A stretch of DNA of 64,000 nt from an uncultured Clostridia bacterium. Its GTDB lineage: Bacteria; Bacillota; Clostridia; UBA1381. The notes under the pieces were generated by a model that worked only from the letters and a program-made list of their open reading frames with translations, had not been told where the DNA came from and did not search any database. Position 1 is the first letter of the stretch. The number at the start of each line of letters is the position of its first letter. A program made the translations under genes and the position numbers. The DNA is taken from contig CAKSFT010000010.1 in assembly GCA_934454145.1 (NCBI GenBank), positions 62,001 through 126,000 on the forward strand, read 5' to 3'. Shown piece after piece: positions 1-8,884 of this stretch.

Positions 1-1
1 A

Positions 2-796
2 ATACGCGTGCTTGAAGAAGCGTATGCCAAAGCAGAATGCCCTGTTATTTCCAATAACTCTGCACACCGCCACACCCCCGACGTACCGATGATTATCCCG
101 GAAATAAACCCGGAACATGTGGAAATCATCTCCGCACAAAGGAAGCGTCTGGGCACAAAACGCGGATTTATTGCAGTAAAATCAAACTGTTCAATCCAAA
201 GCTATGTCCCTGCCCTGCATCCGCTGATGAAATACGGCGTGACAAAATGCCTGGCAACAACCTATCAGGCAATCTCCGGTGCAGGCAAAACCTTTGAAAC
301 ATGGCCCGAAATGATTGACAACCTTATCCCCTACATCGGCGGTGAAGAAGAAAAATCCGAAAAAGAACCGCTGAAGGTTTGGGGACATATCAAAAATGAT
401 GAAATCGTTGATGCTGATTCTCCGTCCATAACCACACAGTGCCTGAGAGTGCCGGTTTCCAACGGGCACATGGCGGCAGTTTTTGTGAGCTTTGAGGAAA
501 AGCCGTCAATCGAAGAAATAAAACAAGCATGGAAAGATTTTGCCGGTGAACCGCAAAAGCTTGGTCTGCCGCATGCGCCAAAGCAGTTTATCAATTACTT
601 TGAAGAGGACAACAGACCGCAGACAAAGCTTGACAGAAATCTGGAAGGCGGCATGGCGGTGTCGGTCGGCCGTCTGAGAGAGGACACCCAATACGACTAC
701 AAATTTGTTTGTCTTTCACACAACACCCTCAGGGGCGCAGCAGGCGGCGCTGTCCTCATGGCAGAACTGCTGACCGCAAAGGGATATATGGACTGA
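2..796 (+). CDS. asd: Aspartate-semialdehyde dehydrogenase, 5'-truncated
   Basis: Reduces aspartyl-4-phosphate to aspartate semialdehyde with NADPH, the branch point toward lysine/diaminopimelate, threonine and methionine. The reading frame is open to the window edge; 264 codons are present and roughly 90-100 N-terminal residues, including the NADP-binding glycine motif, lie outside. Visible family marks are SNNSAHR, the catalytic cysteine in KSNCSIQSY (Cys codon at 188-190) and the C-terminal SHNTLRGAAGG substrate-binding motif. The wording of these motifs fits the archaeal/fungal-type Asd subfamily. It lies 68 bp upstream of dapA in the same direction, so asd-dapA-dapB probably form one lysine/cell-wall operon. 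No complete start can be assigned. Confidence 0.95.
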   Translation: MRVLEEAYAKAECPVISNNSAHRHTPDVPMIIPEINPEHVEIISAQRKRLGTKRGFIAVKSNCSIQSYVPALHPLMKYGVTKCLATTYQAISGAGKTFETWPEMIDNLIPYIGGEEEKSEKEPLKVWGHIKNDEIVDADSPSITTQCLRVPVSNGHMAAVFVSFEEKPSIEEIKQAWKDFAGEPQKLGLPHAPKQFINYFEEDNRPQTKLDRNLEGGMAVSVGRLREDTQYDYKFVCLSHNTLRGAAGGAVLMAELLTAKGYMD

Positions 797-864
797 TTCT
801 CAGATATCGGCACAGAAATTCCATGTGCACATGTTGATTATATTTTTTGAAAGGAATGATATAT

Positions 865-1752
865 ATGAAGAAATTGCCGTTTAAAGGCTCCGGTGTCGCT
901 ATAGTAACACCGTTTAACGAAAGTGGGATTGATTTTGACAAATTCGGAGAAATCATCGAAATGCAGATTGCAAACAAAACAGACGCCATCGTTGTCGCCG
1001 GCACAACCGGAGAAGCCTCCACCATGCCCGACGCAGAGCACATCTCCAGCATAGAATATGCCGTCAAAAAGGTTGCCTCACGAGTACCGGTGATTGCCGG
1101 TACGGGCAGCAACGACACTCCGCACGCAATTTCTCTTACAAAAGCGGCACAAAGGGTTGGGGCTGATGCTGTTTTATCTGTCACTCCTTATTATAACAAA
1201 GCAAACAAAACAGGTCTTATCGCACATTTCAGGGCAATTGCCGATGCGACAGACTTGCCTGTCATTCTGTACAATGTTCCTTCCAGAACAGGTGTAAATT
1301 TTTCGATAGATGTTTTGAAAGAACTGGCAAAAGTCGAAAACATCGTTGCCGTCAAAGAGGCAAGCGGAAACATCAGCTATGCGGCAAAGGTCGCCGCAGA
1401 GGTGCCGGAACTTCATCTTTATTCCGGCAATGACGATGTGGTTGTCCCGCTTCTTTCGCTGGGCGCAAAAGGCGTAATATCGGTTGCCGCAAACATACTT
1501 CCGCGCGAGATGCATGATATGTGTGAATTGTATGAAAGAGGCAATGTTGCATCTTCAAGGAAATTACAGCTTGAATTGCTTGACATTATAAACGGATTGT
1601 TTATCGAAGTAAACCCCGTGCCCGTCAAAACAGCCATGAATATCCTGGGGTACAATGTCGGCAAGCTGCGCATGCCTTTGGGTGACATGGAAGAATCGAA
1701 CTGCAATACTCTTTGTGCTCTGCTGCAAAAGCATAACATAACAAAACTCTGA
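865..1752 (+). CDS. dapA: 4-hydroxy-tetrahydrodipicolinate synthase
   Basis: Condenses pyruvate with aspartate semialdehyde in the first committed step of lysine/diaminopimelate synthesis. The 295-residue product has the normal family length. It shows GTTGEAS (46-52), the active-site tyrosine in YNVPSRTG (Tyr136) and the Schiff-base lysine in AVKEASG (Lys164), all in a TIM-barrel aldolase fold. I chose ATG 865 because AAAGGA at 850-855 sits at good spacing; an in-frame TTG at 847 would have no ribosome binding site. It is flanked by asd and dapB, whose products supply and consume its substrate and product. Confidence 0.97.
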   Translation: MKKLPFKGSGVAIVTPFNESGIDFDKFGEIIEMQIANKTDAIVVAGTTGEASTMPDAEHISSIEYAVKKVASRVPVIAGTGSNDTPHAISLTKAAQRVGADAVLSVTPYYNKANKTGLIAHFRAIADATDLPVILYNVPSRTGVNFSIDVLKELAKVENIVAVKEASGNISYAAKVAAEVPELHLYSGNDDVVVPLLSLGAKGVISVAANILPREMHDMCELYERGNVASSRKLQLELLDIINGLFIEVNPVPVKTAMNILGYNVGKLRMPLGDMEESNCNTLCALLQKHNITKL

Positions 1753-1776
1753 AATCCTATGCGGAGGTGACTTCAA

Positions 1777-2535
1777 ATGATAAATATAATACTGAGCGGC
1801 TGCAACGGACGTATGGGGCAGGTCATCACCCGGCTTGCCGCAGATGATGACAATATCGGGATAACGGCAGGATTTGACATAAACGACAAAATTGCAAATC
1901 TCTATCCCGTATTCCGCACACCCTCGGAATGTACCGAAAAAGCTGACGTCCTGATTGATTTTTCGCACCCCTCCGCATTTTCGGACGTGCTTGCCTTCTG
2001 TCTGGAATCCAACACGCCGGCAGTGATATGCACCACAGGTCTTTCGGCAGAACAGCGCGACACGCTGAAAAAAGAATCAAAAAATATCCCCATATTCTTC
2101 TCTGCAAACATGAGCCTCGGGATAAATCTTTTGACAGCATTGGCAAAAAAGGCAGCAAAACTGCTGGCAGACGGATATGACATAGAAATTGTGGAACGTC
2201 ACCACAACCAAAAAGTCGACGCCCCTTCCGGCACGGCGCTTGCCATAGCAGACGGGATATCGGGAGTGCTTGACACTGCACCCGAATATGTCTATGACAG
2301 GCACAATGTGCGCCGCAAAAGGCGTAAAAATGAAATAGGCATACATTCGGTGCGCGGCGGCACAATAGTCGGCGACCATGAAATTATCTTTGCCGGCACG
2401 GACGAGGTTATTGAACTCAGGCACTCCGCACAGAGCAAAGAAGTGTTTGCCGCCGGCGCGCTGAAAGCCGCAAAATTTCTTACCGGCAAACCTAACGGCT
2501 TGTATTCCATGGACGATTTGGTAGCAAATATATAA
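1777..2535 (+). CDS. dapB: 4-hydroxy-tetrahydrodipicolinate reductase
   Basis: NAD(P)H-dependent second step of the diaminopimelate pathway. The 252-residue protein starts with the nucleotide-binding loop GCNGRMG (8-14). It carries the DapB signature ERHHNQKVDAPSGTA (140-154), which includes the catalytic His142/His143 and Lys146 and the substrate-binding SGT. GGAGGTG at 1763-1769 sets the ATG. It follows dapA by 24 bp and ends immediately before a strong terminator, so it is the last gene of the asd-dapA-dapB operon. Confidence 0.97.
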   Translation: MINIILSGCNGRMGQVITRLAADDDNIGITAGFDINDKIANLYPVFRTPSECTEKADVLIDFSHPSAFSDVLAFCLESNTPAVICTTGLSAEQRDTLKKESKNIPIFFSANMSLGINLLTALAKKAAKLLADGYDIEIVERHHNQKVDAPSGTALAIADGISGVLDTAPEYVYDRHNVRRKRRKNEIGIHSVRGGTIVGDHEIIFAGTDEVIELRHSAQSKEVFAAGALKAAKFLTGKPNGLYSMDDLVANI

Positions 2536-2575
2536 AAAGGGTTGTAAAAAGCCAATCGGCTTTTTACAACCCTTT
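2536..2575. terminator. Bidirectional terminator between dapB and hpt
   Basis: An 18-bp perfect stem (2536-2553 with 2558-2575, loop AATC) has A/T runs at both sides, so it can stop the dap operon on the plus strand and hpt on the minus strand. Confidence 0.9.
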
Positions 2576-2652
2576 GCTTTTCAAAACGGATGTGAAAATG
2601 CTTCGGGATACCCGAAGGCGCGCTTTTAACATTCCGCTTTTCGGTGATATTT

Positions 2653-3204
2653 TTATTTTTTGTATACTTCCCTCTTCAGCACGCCGATATATGGGAGATT
2701 GCGCAAAATTTCATTATAATCCAGCCCATATCCCACAACATATTCGTCCGGGATGGCAATGCCGCTGTATTCCACATCTACAGGAGTCACACGCCTGGAC
2801 GGCTTGTCAAGAAGCGTACATATCTTTATTGTCTTTGGGTTTCTTTCCCTCAAAAGCTCTTTCAGCTTGTGCAGCGTGTTTCCGCTGTCTATGATATCTT
2901 CAATTATGAGTACATTTTTATCCTTTATGTCGCTCCCCAAATCTTGTTTTATGTTGATAAACCCGCTTGACGCCGTGCCCGAGCCATAACTTGATGCACG
3001 CATAAAGTCTATCGTGACCGGCATGGTCAGTTCTTTCACCAAGTCAGCCGCAAAAATCATGCTTCCCTTTAAAATAACAACCACCAAAAGTTCTTCCCCG
3101 TTATAATCCGCATTGATTTTCTTTGCCAATTCTGTCACAGTATGTTTTATTTTCTCTGTCGACACAAGCACCTTTTCCACATATGGATGTAAATTTTCCG
3201 ACAT
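2653..3204 (-). CDS. hpt: Hypoxanthine phosphoribosyltransferase
   Basis: Salvages hypoxanthine and guanine to IMP and GMP using PRPP in the cytoplasm. The 183-residue length is typical. The PRPP-binding motif VLIIEDIIDSGNTL (98-111), the early LKGS loop (46-49) and the late VGYGLDYNE segment identify the type I phosphoribosyltransferase fold of the HPRT family. GGAGGGG lies eight bases before the ATG. It is transcribed alone, divergently from the glycosyltransferase gene, from promoters packed into the 140-bp gap. Confidence 0.96.
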   Translation of the reverse strand: MSENLHPYVEKVLVSTEKIKHTVTELAKKINADYNGEELLVVVILKGSMIFAADLVKELTMPVTIDFMRASSYGSGTASSGFINIKQDLGSDIKDKNVLIIEDIIDSGNTLHKLKELLRERNPKTIKICTLLDKPSRRVTPVDVEYSGIAIPDEYVVGYGLDYNEILRNLPYIGVLKREVYKK

Positions 3205-3238
3205 TTTGTAACCCCTCCGAAATATTCTGCATTTTTAC

Positions 3239-3267
3239 TTGAAAAAAGCAACATTTTTTGATATAAT
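3239..3267 (+). promoter_or_regulatory. Promoter of the UgtP-like glycosyltransferase gene
   Basis: TTGAAA (3239-3244), 17-bp spacer, TATAAT (3262-3267). It is divergent from and abutting the hpt promoter. Confidence 0.7.
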
Positions 3268-3269
3268 AT

Positions 3270-3298
3270 ATTATAATACATTGTATTGATTTTTGCAA
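3270..3298 (-). promoter_or_regulatory. hpt promoter
   Basis: On the minus strand TTGCAA (3293-3298), a 17-bp spacer and TATAAT (3270-3275) match sigma-A promoters. The -10 box lies only two bases from the -10 box of the opposing promoter at 3239-3267. Confidence 0.7.
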
Positions 3299-3343
3299 GA
3301 AGAATAGTAAATTTTTGTAAAAAAAGAGAGGAAGTGTAAATTG

Positions 3344-4450
3344 ATGAAAAAAGCGTTATTGATTTCTGTCAAAGCCGGATATGGGCATCACTCAACAGCA
3401 AAGGCAATGATTGATTATTTCAAAAAGCTTAATGTTGAATGTGAAATGCTTGACACATTTGAATATATAAGTTCATTCCTCGGCGATTCTATCCAGGACG
3501 GTTATCTTTTGTCCACAAAATATATACCCGACTTGTACGGCAAAGTCTATGACAAGCTTGACAAAAACAACAAAGAACATGACAAGTATTCCCCCATAGC
3601 CGTGACATCAAAAATGGTCGCAAAAAAAATACGCGATTATGTTGTGTCCTATGGCGCGGACGTCATCATCGGCACACACAGTTATGCATGCATGCTTATG
3701 AGCTATATGAAAAAGAAGGAATATATCTCATGTCCCACATACGGCGTCGTGACCGACTTCACTGTGCACCCGCTCTGGGAAAACACAAAGCTTGACTATT
3801 ATGTCACGCCAGATGCACTTTTAAACAACCAAATGGTCAAAAAAGGCATACCAAAAGATAAAATCCTCCCCTTCGGGATTCCGATTCAGGAAAAATTTTC
3901 TTTTAAAACCGAAAAATCCGAGGCAAGAAAGCTTCTGCACATAAAGGACAAGATGACAATTCTTGTCATGATGGGCTCCATGGGGTTTGGGAATATCCTG
4001 GAGGGTATGGAAAAAATCACATCAACAGAAGGCGATTTTCAGGTTCTGTGCGTCTGCGGCACAAATGAAAAAATGAAAAAACAGCTTTTGTCAAAAGAGT
4101 GGCCGAAAGATGTTTATATATACGGATTTGTGAACAATGTCGACACAATGATGGACGCCGCCGACTGCATAATCACAAAGCCCGGCGGACTCACCACTTC
4201 AGAACTTATGGCAAAAGGGCTCCCTGCTCTTTTGGTAAACCCAATCCCCGGGCAGGAGGACAGAAACATGGAATTTTTGGTAAACAGCGGCGCCGGGATA
4301 ATGATTACAAAAACATTCCCCCTTGACGAGGCTCTTTATCAAATCATGAACACACCCTGGCGCATGGAGCTGATGAAAGAAAGTGTTTCCCACCTCGGCA
4401 AACCCGATTCCACAAAGAAATTATGTGAATTTATTATGAATAACCTTTAA
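3344..4450 (+). CDS. UgtP/MGDG-synthase-like glycosyltransferase
   Basis: A GT28-type glycosyltransferase that most likely adds a hexose from a UDP-sugar to diacylglycerol at the inner membrane face, making glycolipids or lipoteichoic-acid anchors. The 368-residue protein has an N-terminal MGDG-synthase domain opening with KKALLISVKAGYGHHSTAKA. Its C-terminal GT28 half carries the donor-binding segment KPGGLTTSELMAKGLP and then PGQEDRN. GAGAGGAAG at 3325-3333 supports ATG 3344; an in-frame TTG sits just before it at 3341. It stands alone with its own promoter and terminator. Exact acceptor and sugar cannot be read from sequence. Confidence 0.85.
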   Translation: MKKALLISVKAGYGHHSTAKAMIDYFKKLNVECEMLDTFEYISSFLGDSIQDGYLLSTKYIPDLYGKVYDKLDKNNKEHDKYSPIAVTSKMVAKKIRDYVVSYGADVIIGTHSYACMLMSYMKKKEYISCPTYGVVTDFTVHPLWENTKLDYYVTPDALLNNQMVKKGIPKDKILPFGIPIQEKFSFKTEKSEARKLLHIKDKMTILVMMGSMGFGNILEGMEKITSTEGDFQVLCVCGTNEKMKKQLLSKEWPKDVYIYGFVNNVDTMMDAADCIITKPGGLTTSELMAKGLPALLVNPIPGQEDRNMEFLVNSGAGIMITKTFPLDEALYQIMNTPWRMELMKESVSHLGKPDSTKKLCEFIMNNL

Positions 4451-4456
4451 AAAAAT

Positions 4457-4490
4457 GATTGGTACAAGTAAAATGTGCCAATCTTTTTTT
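4457..4490 (+). terminator. Terminator of the glycosyltransferase gene
   Basis: Stem GATTGGTAC (4457-4465) with GTGCCAATC (4475-4483, one G-U pair), followed by a run of seven T. Confidence 0.88.
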
Positions 4491-4515
4491 GTTAAGATTT
4501 ACTATAACACCGATG

Positions 4516-4677
4516 TATGTTATAATAAACACAAATTGTGCTGCAAGGCATCCAAGCCTTGCTTCCTATGTTATAATAAACACTGCTAATGTTTTTAGAC
4601 TCCGTCTAAAGTCTTTTATGTGTTTATTGAAACGGTGTGTTGCAAGGCATCCAAGCCTTGCTTCCTATGTTATAATA
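4516..4677 (+). repeat. Direct-repeat array carrying extended -10 boxes
   Basis: A 37-bp perfect direct repeat occurs at 4542-4578 and 4641-4677. Each copy contains the inverted repeat GCAAGGC-ATCCAA-GCCTTGC and ends in TGTTATAATA, an extended -10 element. A third partial copy, TATGTTATAATAAACAC, lies at 4516-4532 and is identical to 4567-4583. Between the copies are a small hairpin (TTTAGAC-TCC-GTCTAAA, 4594-4610) and an inverted pair AATAAACAC/GTGTTTATT (4575-4583, 4620-4628). The 272-bp gap 4451-4722 holds only this array and the preceding terminator. It probably drives the downstream PTS IIC-like gene. Confidence 0.75.
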
Positions 4678-4722
4678 CATTTTTTATCGGGGGTAAAATA
4701 ATAAATTAAGGAGCGGGAGAAA

Positions 4723-5769
4723 ATGAACAAATTTAAACAATTTCTAAAAAGAAAAGACATCACCTTTTCTGTAAAAAGATACTTTATAGACGCTTTGGGT
4801 GCCATGGCACAGGGGCTTTTTGCTTCTCTTCTGATTGGCACAATCCTTTCCACCATAGGTCAGCAGTTCGGCATTGAAACACTTTGCACTGTCGGGACAT
4901 ATGCAAAGAATGTCCAGGGCGTTGCCATGGCAATAGCCATAGGCTATGCACTCAAATGTCCGCCGCTTGTGCTTTTTTCCCTTTCCGCTGTGGGCTATGC
5001 GGCAAATGAGCTTGGCGGTGCAGGGGGGGCTTTTGCCGTGCTCATCATCACAATCATCGCCTCAGAACTCGGCAAGGCTGTCAGCAAGGAAACCAAGCTT
5101 GACATTTTGGTCACACCGATTGTCACAATATGCTCCGGCATATTGCTTGCCATAGGCATTGCTTCATACATAGGTATCGCCGCGACAGCTGTCGGCAAAG
5201 TCATAATGTGGGCGACAGAACTGCGCCCATTCCTAATGGGAATCATTGTTTCAGTGATTGTCGGCATCGCGCTCACTCTCCCCATTTCAAGCGCCGCGAT
5301 ATGTGCCGGGCTTTCGCTCACCGGCCTGGCAGGCGGCGCCGCATTGGCAGGCTGCTGTGCACAGATGATTGGTTTTGCGGTGATGAGCTTTAAGGAAAAC
5401 GGCTGGGGCGGACTTTTTGCACAAGGGCTCGGGACAAGCATGCTGCAAATGGGCAATATCGTCAAAAATCCCAGAATATGGATTGCTCCGATTTTGACTT
5501 CGGCAATAATGGGTCCTGTTTCCACATGCCTTTTCCGCCTCGAAATGAACGGCCCGGCGGTATCCTCCGGCATGGGCACATGCGGTCTTGTCGGTCAGAT
5601 AGGCGTTTACACAGGCTGGGTTGACAACGGCGTCAGCATCACCCCTATACATTGGGTTGGGCTGATTCTTGTTTCTTTCCTCCTCCCTGCCGTTATATGT
5701 CCTCTCATCAACCTTGGGCTCAGAAAAATCGGTTGGGTAAAAAAAGATGATTTAAAGCTTGATTTGTAA
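4723..5769 (+). CDS. PfoR-like PTS IIC family membrane protein
   Basis: A 348-residue polytopic membrane protein, rich in Gly, Ala and Ile, with about eight to ten hydrophobic segments. It resembles the PTS_EIIC_2 family that includes the PfoR regulator-like proteins. Characteristic stretches are GYALKCPPLVLFSLSAVGYA and NGPAVSSGMGTCGLVGQIG. No EIIA, EIIB or sugar-kinase gene is adjacent, so if it is a PTS permease it must borrow the phosphoryl-transfer domains. A transport or signalling role without phosphorylation is equally possible. GGAGCGGGAG lies just upstream of the ATG. Expression probably starts in the repeat array upstream. Confidence 0.75.
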   Translation: MNKFKQFLKRKDITFSVKRYFIDALGAMAQGLFASLLIGTILSTIGQQFGIETLCTVGTYAKNVQGVAMAIAIGYALKCPPLVLFSLSAVGYAANELGGAGGAFAVLIITIIASELGKAVSKETKLDILVTPIVTICSGILLAIGIASYIGIAATAVGKVIMWATELRPFLMGIIVSVIVGIALTLPISSAAICAGLSLTGLAGGAALAGCCAQMIGFAVMSFKENGWGGLFAQGLGTSMLQMGNIVKNPRIWIAPILTSAIMGPVSTCLFRLEMNGPAVSSGMGTCGLVGQIGVYTGWVDNGVSITPIHWVGLILVSFLLPAVICPLINLGLRKIGWVKKDDLKLDL

Positions 5770-5780
5770 GGTAAAAAGGA

Positions 5781-5809
5781 GCATGCGGCAAAATGGGTTT
5801 TCCGCATGC
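5781..5809 (+). other. GC-rich hairpin after the PTS IIC-like gene
   Basis: GCATGCGG (5781-5788) pairs with CCGCATGC (5802-5809), with an AAAA/TTTT inner stem. There is no U tail, so it is more likely an mRNA 3'-end or processing structure than a terminator by itself. Confidence 0.5.
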
Positions 5810-5837
5810 CCGGCTTCTGAAAAACAGTATAAACAGC

Positions 5838-5872
5838 AAAGAAAAAGCAAGGTTATCCCTTGCTTTTTCTTT
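5838..5872. terminator. Bidirectional terminator between PTS IIC-like gene and valS
   Basis: A 15-bp perfect stem AAAGAAAAAGCAAGG / CCTTGCTTTTTCTTT (5838-5852, 5858-5872) serves both converging genes. Confidence 0.88.
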
Positions 5873-5914
5873 GTCGAAATAGTAATATCAATATTTATGA
5901 ATTATGCTTTTACA

Positions 5915-8557
5915 TTATAGATTTTCCATGTCATTTATGCTTTCCAAAACCTTTTCAAGCATTTCACGGTATTTTATGCCCTTCGCCTTCTCTTCTTCAA
6001 TCAGCTTTTGCGGAGCCTTTGAAACAAATCCCTTGTTGTTGAGTTTCCCTTCCACGCGCTTAATTTCGCCCTCAAGCTGTTTCTTTTCCTTGTTCAGTCT
6101 TTCCAGCTCTTTGTCCTTGTCGACAAGCTCTTCCAAAGGCAGGAAGATTTCCGCACCGTCCACCACGATATTGACAGCCTTAGAATCAATTCCCTCTTTG
6201 TCCGGAAGTACTTCAACTTCATTTGCCGATGCAAGTTTTTCAAAGAATTGTTTGCTGTTGTTATATGTCTTTGTGTCCTTTGTCACAACGATAACCTTGC
6301 TCTTCTTTGAAGGCGGAACATTCATCTCTGCACGTCTGTTTCTTATTCCGCTCACCGCCTTCATGACAGCCTCCATAGTTTTTTCGTCCTCGGCAAAGTC
6401 CAGAGCCTTGTCATAAACAGGAAAACGGCTTATCATTATGCTTTCCCCTTCATGCGGCAAATGCTGCCATATTTCTTCTGTGATAAACGGCATAAACGGG
6501 TGCAAAAGCTGCATCGTGCCCGAAAGTACATAGCACAAAACATACTCTGCCGTCTCCCTTGTCGGGTTCTCTTTGTCAAACAACCTTGGCTTGACAAGTT
6601 CTATATACCAGTCACAGAAATTGCTCCACAAGAAGTCATAAAGTTTCGAAACGGCAATGCCAAGTTCAAACTTGTCAAGGTTGTTTGTGACCTCTGCCAC
6701 AAGGCTGTTATACTTTGAAAGTATCCACTTGTCCTCAAGCTGAAGTTTGTCCTTCGCCGGCAGCTTGTTTTCTTCTATTTCAAGGTTCATCAGTGTGAAT
6801 CTTGCCGCATTCCATATCTTGTTGGCAAAATTCCTGTTTGCCTCAACGCGTTCGATATAAAAACGCATGTCGTTGCCCGGCGCATTCCCCGTTGCAAGCG
6901 TAAATCTCAGCGCATCGGCACCGTATTTGTCGATAATCTCCAGAGGGTCTATGCCGTTTCCGAGAGATTTTGACATCTTTCTCCCTTGCGAATCGCGCAC
7001 CAAGCCGTGGATAAACACATGCTTAAACGGTACTTCTCCCGTGTGTTCAATTCCCGAGAACATCATTCTCATCACCCAGAACGGAATTATGTCATATCCC
7101 GTGACAAGCGTGCTTGTCGGATAAAAATATTCCAAATCCGGCGTTTTGTCCGGCCAGCCAAGCGTCGAGAACGGCCACAGCGCAGACGAGAACCAAGTGT
7201 CCAGTGTGTCGGGGTCCCGGCGCATCTTCTCGCCGCACTTCGGGCAGACGGCGCTGTCTTCCTTTGTGACAACCATCTCGCCGCATTTGTCGCAATAGAA
7301 CGCCGGGATTCTGTGTCCCCACCAAAGCTGGCGTGATATACACCAGTCGCGTATATTTTCCAGCCAATGGAAATACACCTTTTCAAAATGCTCCGGTACA
7401 AACTGTGTTTCTTTATTTTTTACTGCATCAATTGCCGGCTGTGCAAGCGGTTTCATCTTCACAAACCATTGCTTTGATATAATCGGCTCCACTGTCGTTC
7501 CGCATCTGTAGCACTGCCCGACATTGTGGGTATGTTCCTCAACCTTGACAAGCAATCCCTCTTTTTCCAGGTCGGCAACCATTGCCTTTCTTGCCTCATA
7601 TCTGTCCATGCCCCGGTATTTTCCGCCAAGTTCGTTTATCGTGGCGTCATCATTCAAAACCTTGATTTGCTCCAAGTTGTGCCTGAGCCCCACCTCAAAG
7701 TCGTTCGGGTCGTGTGCCGGCGTTATCTTCACACAGCCTGTCCCGAATTCCTTGTCAACATAATCGTCCGCAATGACAGGTATCTCTCTCCCCACCAGCG
7801 GCAGAATCAAGGTTTTTCCGATAAGGTGAGTATAGCGTTCATCATTTGGATTCACAGCAACGGCAGTATCTCCCAAAAGGGTTTCCGGCCTTGTTGTCGC
7901 TATGATGACAACCTCATCGGAATCCTTGACGGGATACTTGATGTGCCAAAAATGCCCTGCCTGCTCCGCATGCTCCACCTCTGCGTCGGAAAGCGCGGTT
8001 ATGCAATGCGGACACCAGTTGATTATTCTTGAGCCCTGATAAATAAGCCCTTTATTGTACAGGTTGATAAAAACCTCCTTGACAGCTTTGGAGCAGCCCT
8101 CGTCCATAGTAAAACGCAGCCTGTCCCAATCGCATGAAGAACCTATTTTCTTCAGCTGATTTATAATCCTGTCACCATAAAGATTTTTCCATTCCCACAC
8201 TCTTTCAAGAAATTTTTCTCTGCCCAGGTCGTATCTTGTCAGCCCTTCGTTTACCCTCAGGTTTTCTTCAACCTTGATTTGGGTGGCAATCCCTGCATGG
8301 TCTGTCCCCGGCACCCAGAGTGCACTATACCCCTGCATTCTCTTGTATCTTATCAGAATATCCTGCAAGGTTTCGTCCAACGCATGCCCCATGTGGAGTT
8401 GTCCCGTTACGTTCGGGGGCGGTATCACAATGGTATACGGTTCCTTGTCCGGGTCAATTTCGGCATGGAAATATCCATTTTCCGTCCACATTTTGTAAAG
8501 ACGTTCTTCCACTCCCGCCGGGTCATACGTCTTTTCAAGATTTTTGCTTTCTTCCAT
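5915..8557 (-). CDS. valS: Valyl-tRNA synthetase
   Basis: Class I aminoacyl-tRNA synthetase that charges tRNA-Val and edits misactivated threonine. The 880-residue protein has the HIGH box within [14 protein letters not shown] (HMGH 55-58), the editing domain with [14 protein letters not shown] (about 221-234), Cys-rich zinc ribbons (YCDKCGE...CPKCGE near 421-443), the KMSKS loop (527-531), and a C-terminal coiled coil of about 60 residues typical of ValS. GGAAAGGAATGG precedes the ATG. It lies 25 bp after the small membrane protein gene and is probably co-transcribed with it. No T-box leader was found upstream. Confidence 0.98.
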   Translation of the reverse strand: MEESKNLEKTYDPAGVEERLYKMWTENGYFHAEIDPDKEPYTIVIPPPNVTGQLHMGHALDETLQDILIRYKRMQGYSALWVPGTDHAGIATQIKVEENLRVNEGLTRYDLGREKFLERVWEWKNLYGDRIINQLKKIGSSCDWDRLRFTMDEGCSKAVKEVFINLYNKGLIYQGSRIINWCPHCITALSDAEVEHAEQAGHFWHIKYPVKDSDEVVIIATTRPETLLGDTAVAVNPNDERYTHLIGKTLILPLVGREIPVIADDYVDKEFGTGCVKITPAHDPNDFEVGLRHNLEQIKVLNDDATINELGGKYRGMDRYEARKAMVADLEKEGLLVKVEEHTHNVGQCYRCGTTVEPIISKQWFVKMKPLAQPAIDAVKNKETQFVPEHFEKVYFHWLENIRDWCISRQLWWGHRIPAFYCDKCGEMVVTKEDSAVCPKCGEKMRRDPDTLDTWFSSALWPFSTLGWPDKTPDLEYFYPTSTLVTGYDIIPFWVMRMMFSGIEHTGEVPFKHVFIHGLVRDSQGRKMSKSLGNGIDPLEIIDKYGADALRFTLATGNAPGNDMRFYIERVEANRNFANKIWNAARFTLMNLEIEENKLPAKDKLQLEDKWILSKYNSLVAEVTNNLDKFELGIAVSKLYDFLWSNFCDWYIELVKPRLFDKENPTRETAEYVLCYVLSGTMQLLHPFMPFITEEIWQHLPHEGESIMISRFPVYDKALDFAEDEKTMEAVMKAVSGIRNRRAEMNVPPSKKSKVIVVTKDTKTYNNSKQFFEKLASANEVEVLPDKEGIDSKAVNIVVDGAEIFLPLEELVDKDKELERLNKEKKQLEGEIKRVEGKLNNKGFVSKAPQKLIEEEKAKGIKYREMLEKVLESINDMENL

Positions 8558-8582
8558 TATCTAAAAACCATTCCTTTCCTTA

Positions 8583-8765
8583 TCAAATCAAAATCATCAC
8601 AAATACAAAATCAATTATCGCCAAAGCCGCGGCGACAAGCTTTATTTTCAAAATCAATTCCCTGGCAGGTTCCTTTTTCAGAAGCTTTTCGGCAACAAAG
8701 CCTGCCTTGAAATTTGCAAACAAAGCCAAAACCGCCAAGACAACTGCCGCAACATATTTTATCAT
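8583..8765 (-). CDS. Small membrane protein upstream of valS
   Basis: A 60-residue protein with two hydrophobic segments (about 2-22 and 39-59) separated by a short basic/acidic stretch (EKLLKKEPARE), so probably a two-pass membrane hairpin. Of two adjacent ATGs I prefer the second (8765), because GGAGGG ends only two bases before the first. It sits between a clear sigma-A promoter and valS, so its mRNA probably continues into valS. Function unknown; no family recognised. Confidence 0.7.
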   Translation of the reverse strand: MIKYVAAVVLAVLALFANFKAGFVAEKLLKKEPARELILKIKLVAAALAIIDFVFVMILI

Positions 8766-8851
8766 CATCGCCCTCCGTCTTTAACAATCAAAATCATGCA
8801 TTTTTGCTTGTGAAACAACCGTTTTACCGGCAAATGCAACAATTATGCTAT

Positions 8852-8880
8852 ATAATATCATAAATCAAATGCAATGTCAA
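8852..8880 (-). promoter_or_regulatory. Promoter of the small membrane protein-valS operon
   Basis: Minus strand TTGACA (8875-8880), 17-bp spacer, TATTAT (8852-8857). Start of transcription would be near 8845, giving a leader of about 80 nt. The -35 box ends four bases past the GH2 stop codon. Confidence 0.8.
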
Positions 8881-8884
8881 CTGT

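Noticed and set aside
4459..4701. 80-codon plus-strand frame before the PTS IIC-like gene
   Set aside because: It is made of the direct repeats and terminator sequence, with no ribosome site. The apparent internal protein repeat is the DNA repeat.
8769..8850. T-box leader upstream of valS
   Set aside because: The leader from the consensus promoter is only about 80 nt, with no specifier or antiterminator structure, and a small coding gene lies between it and valS.
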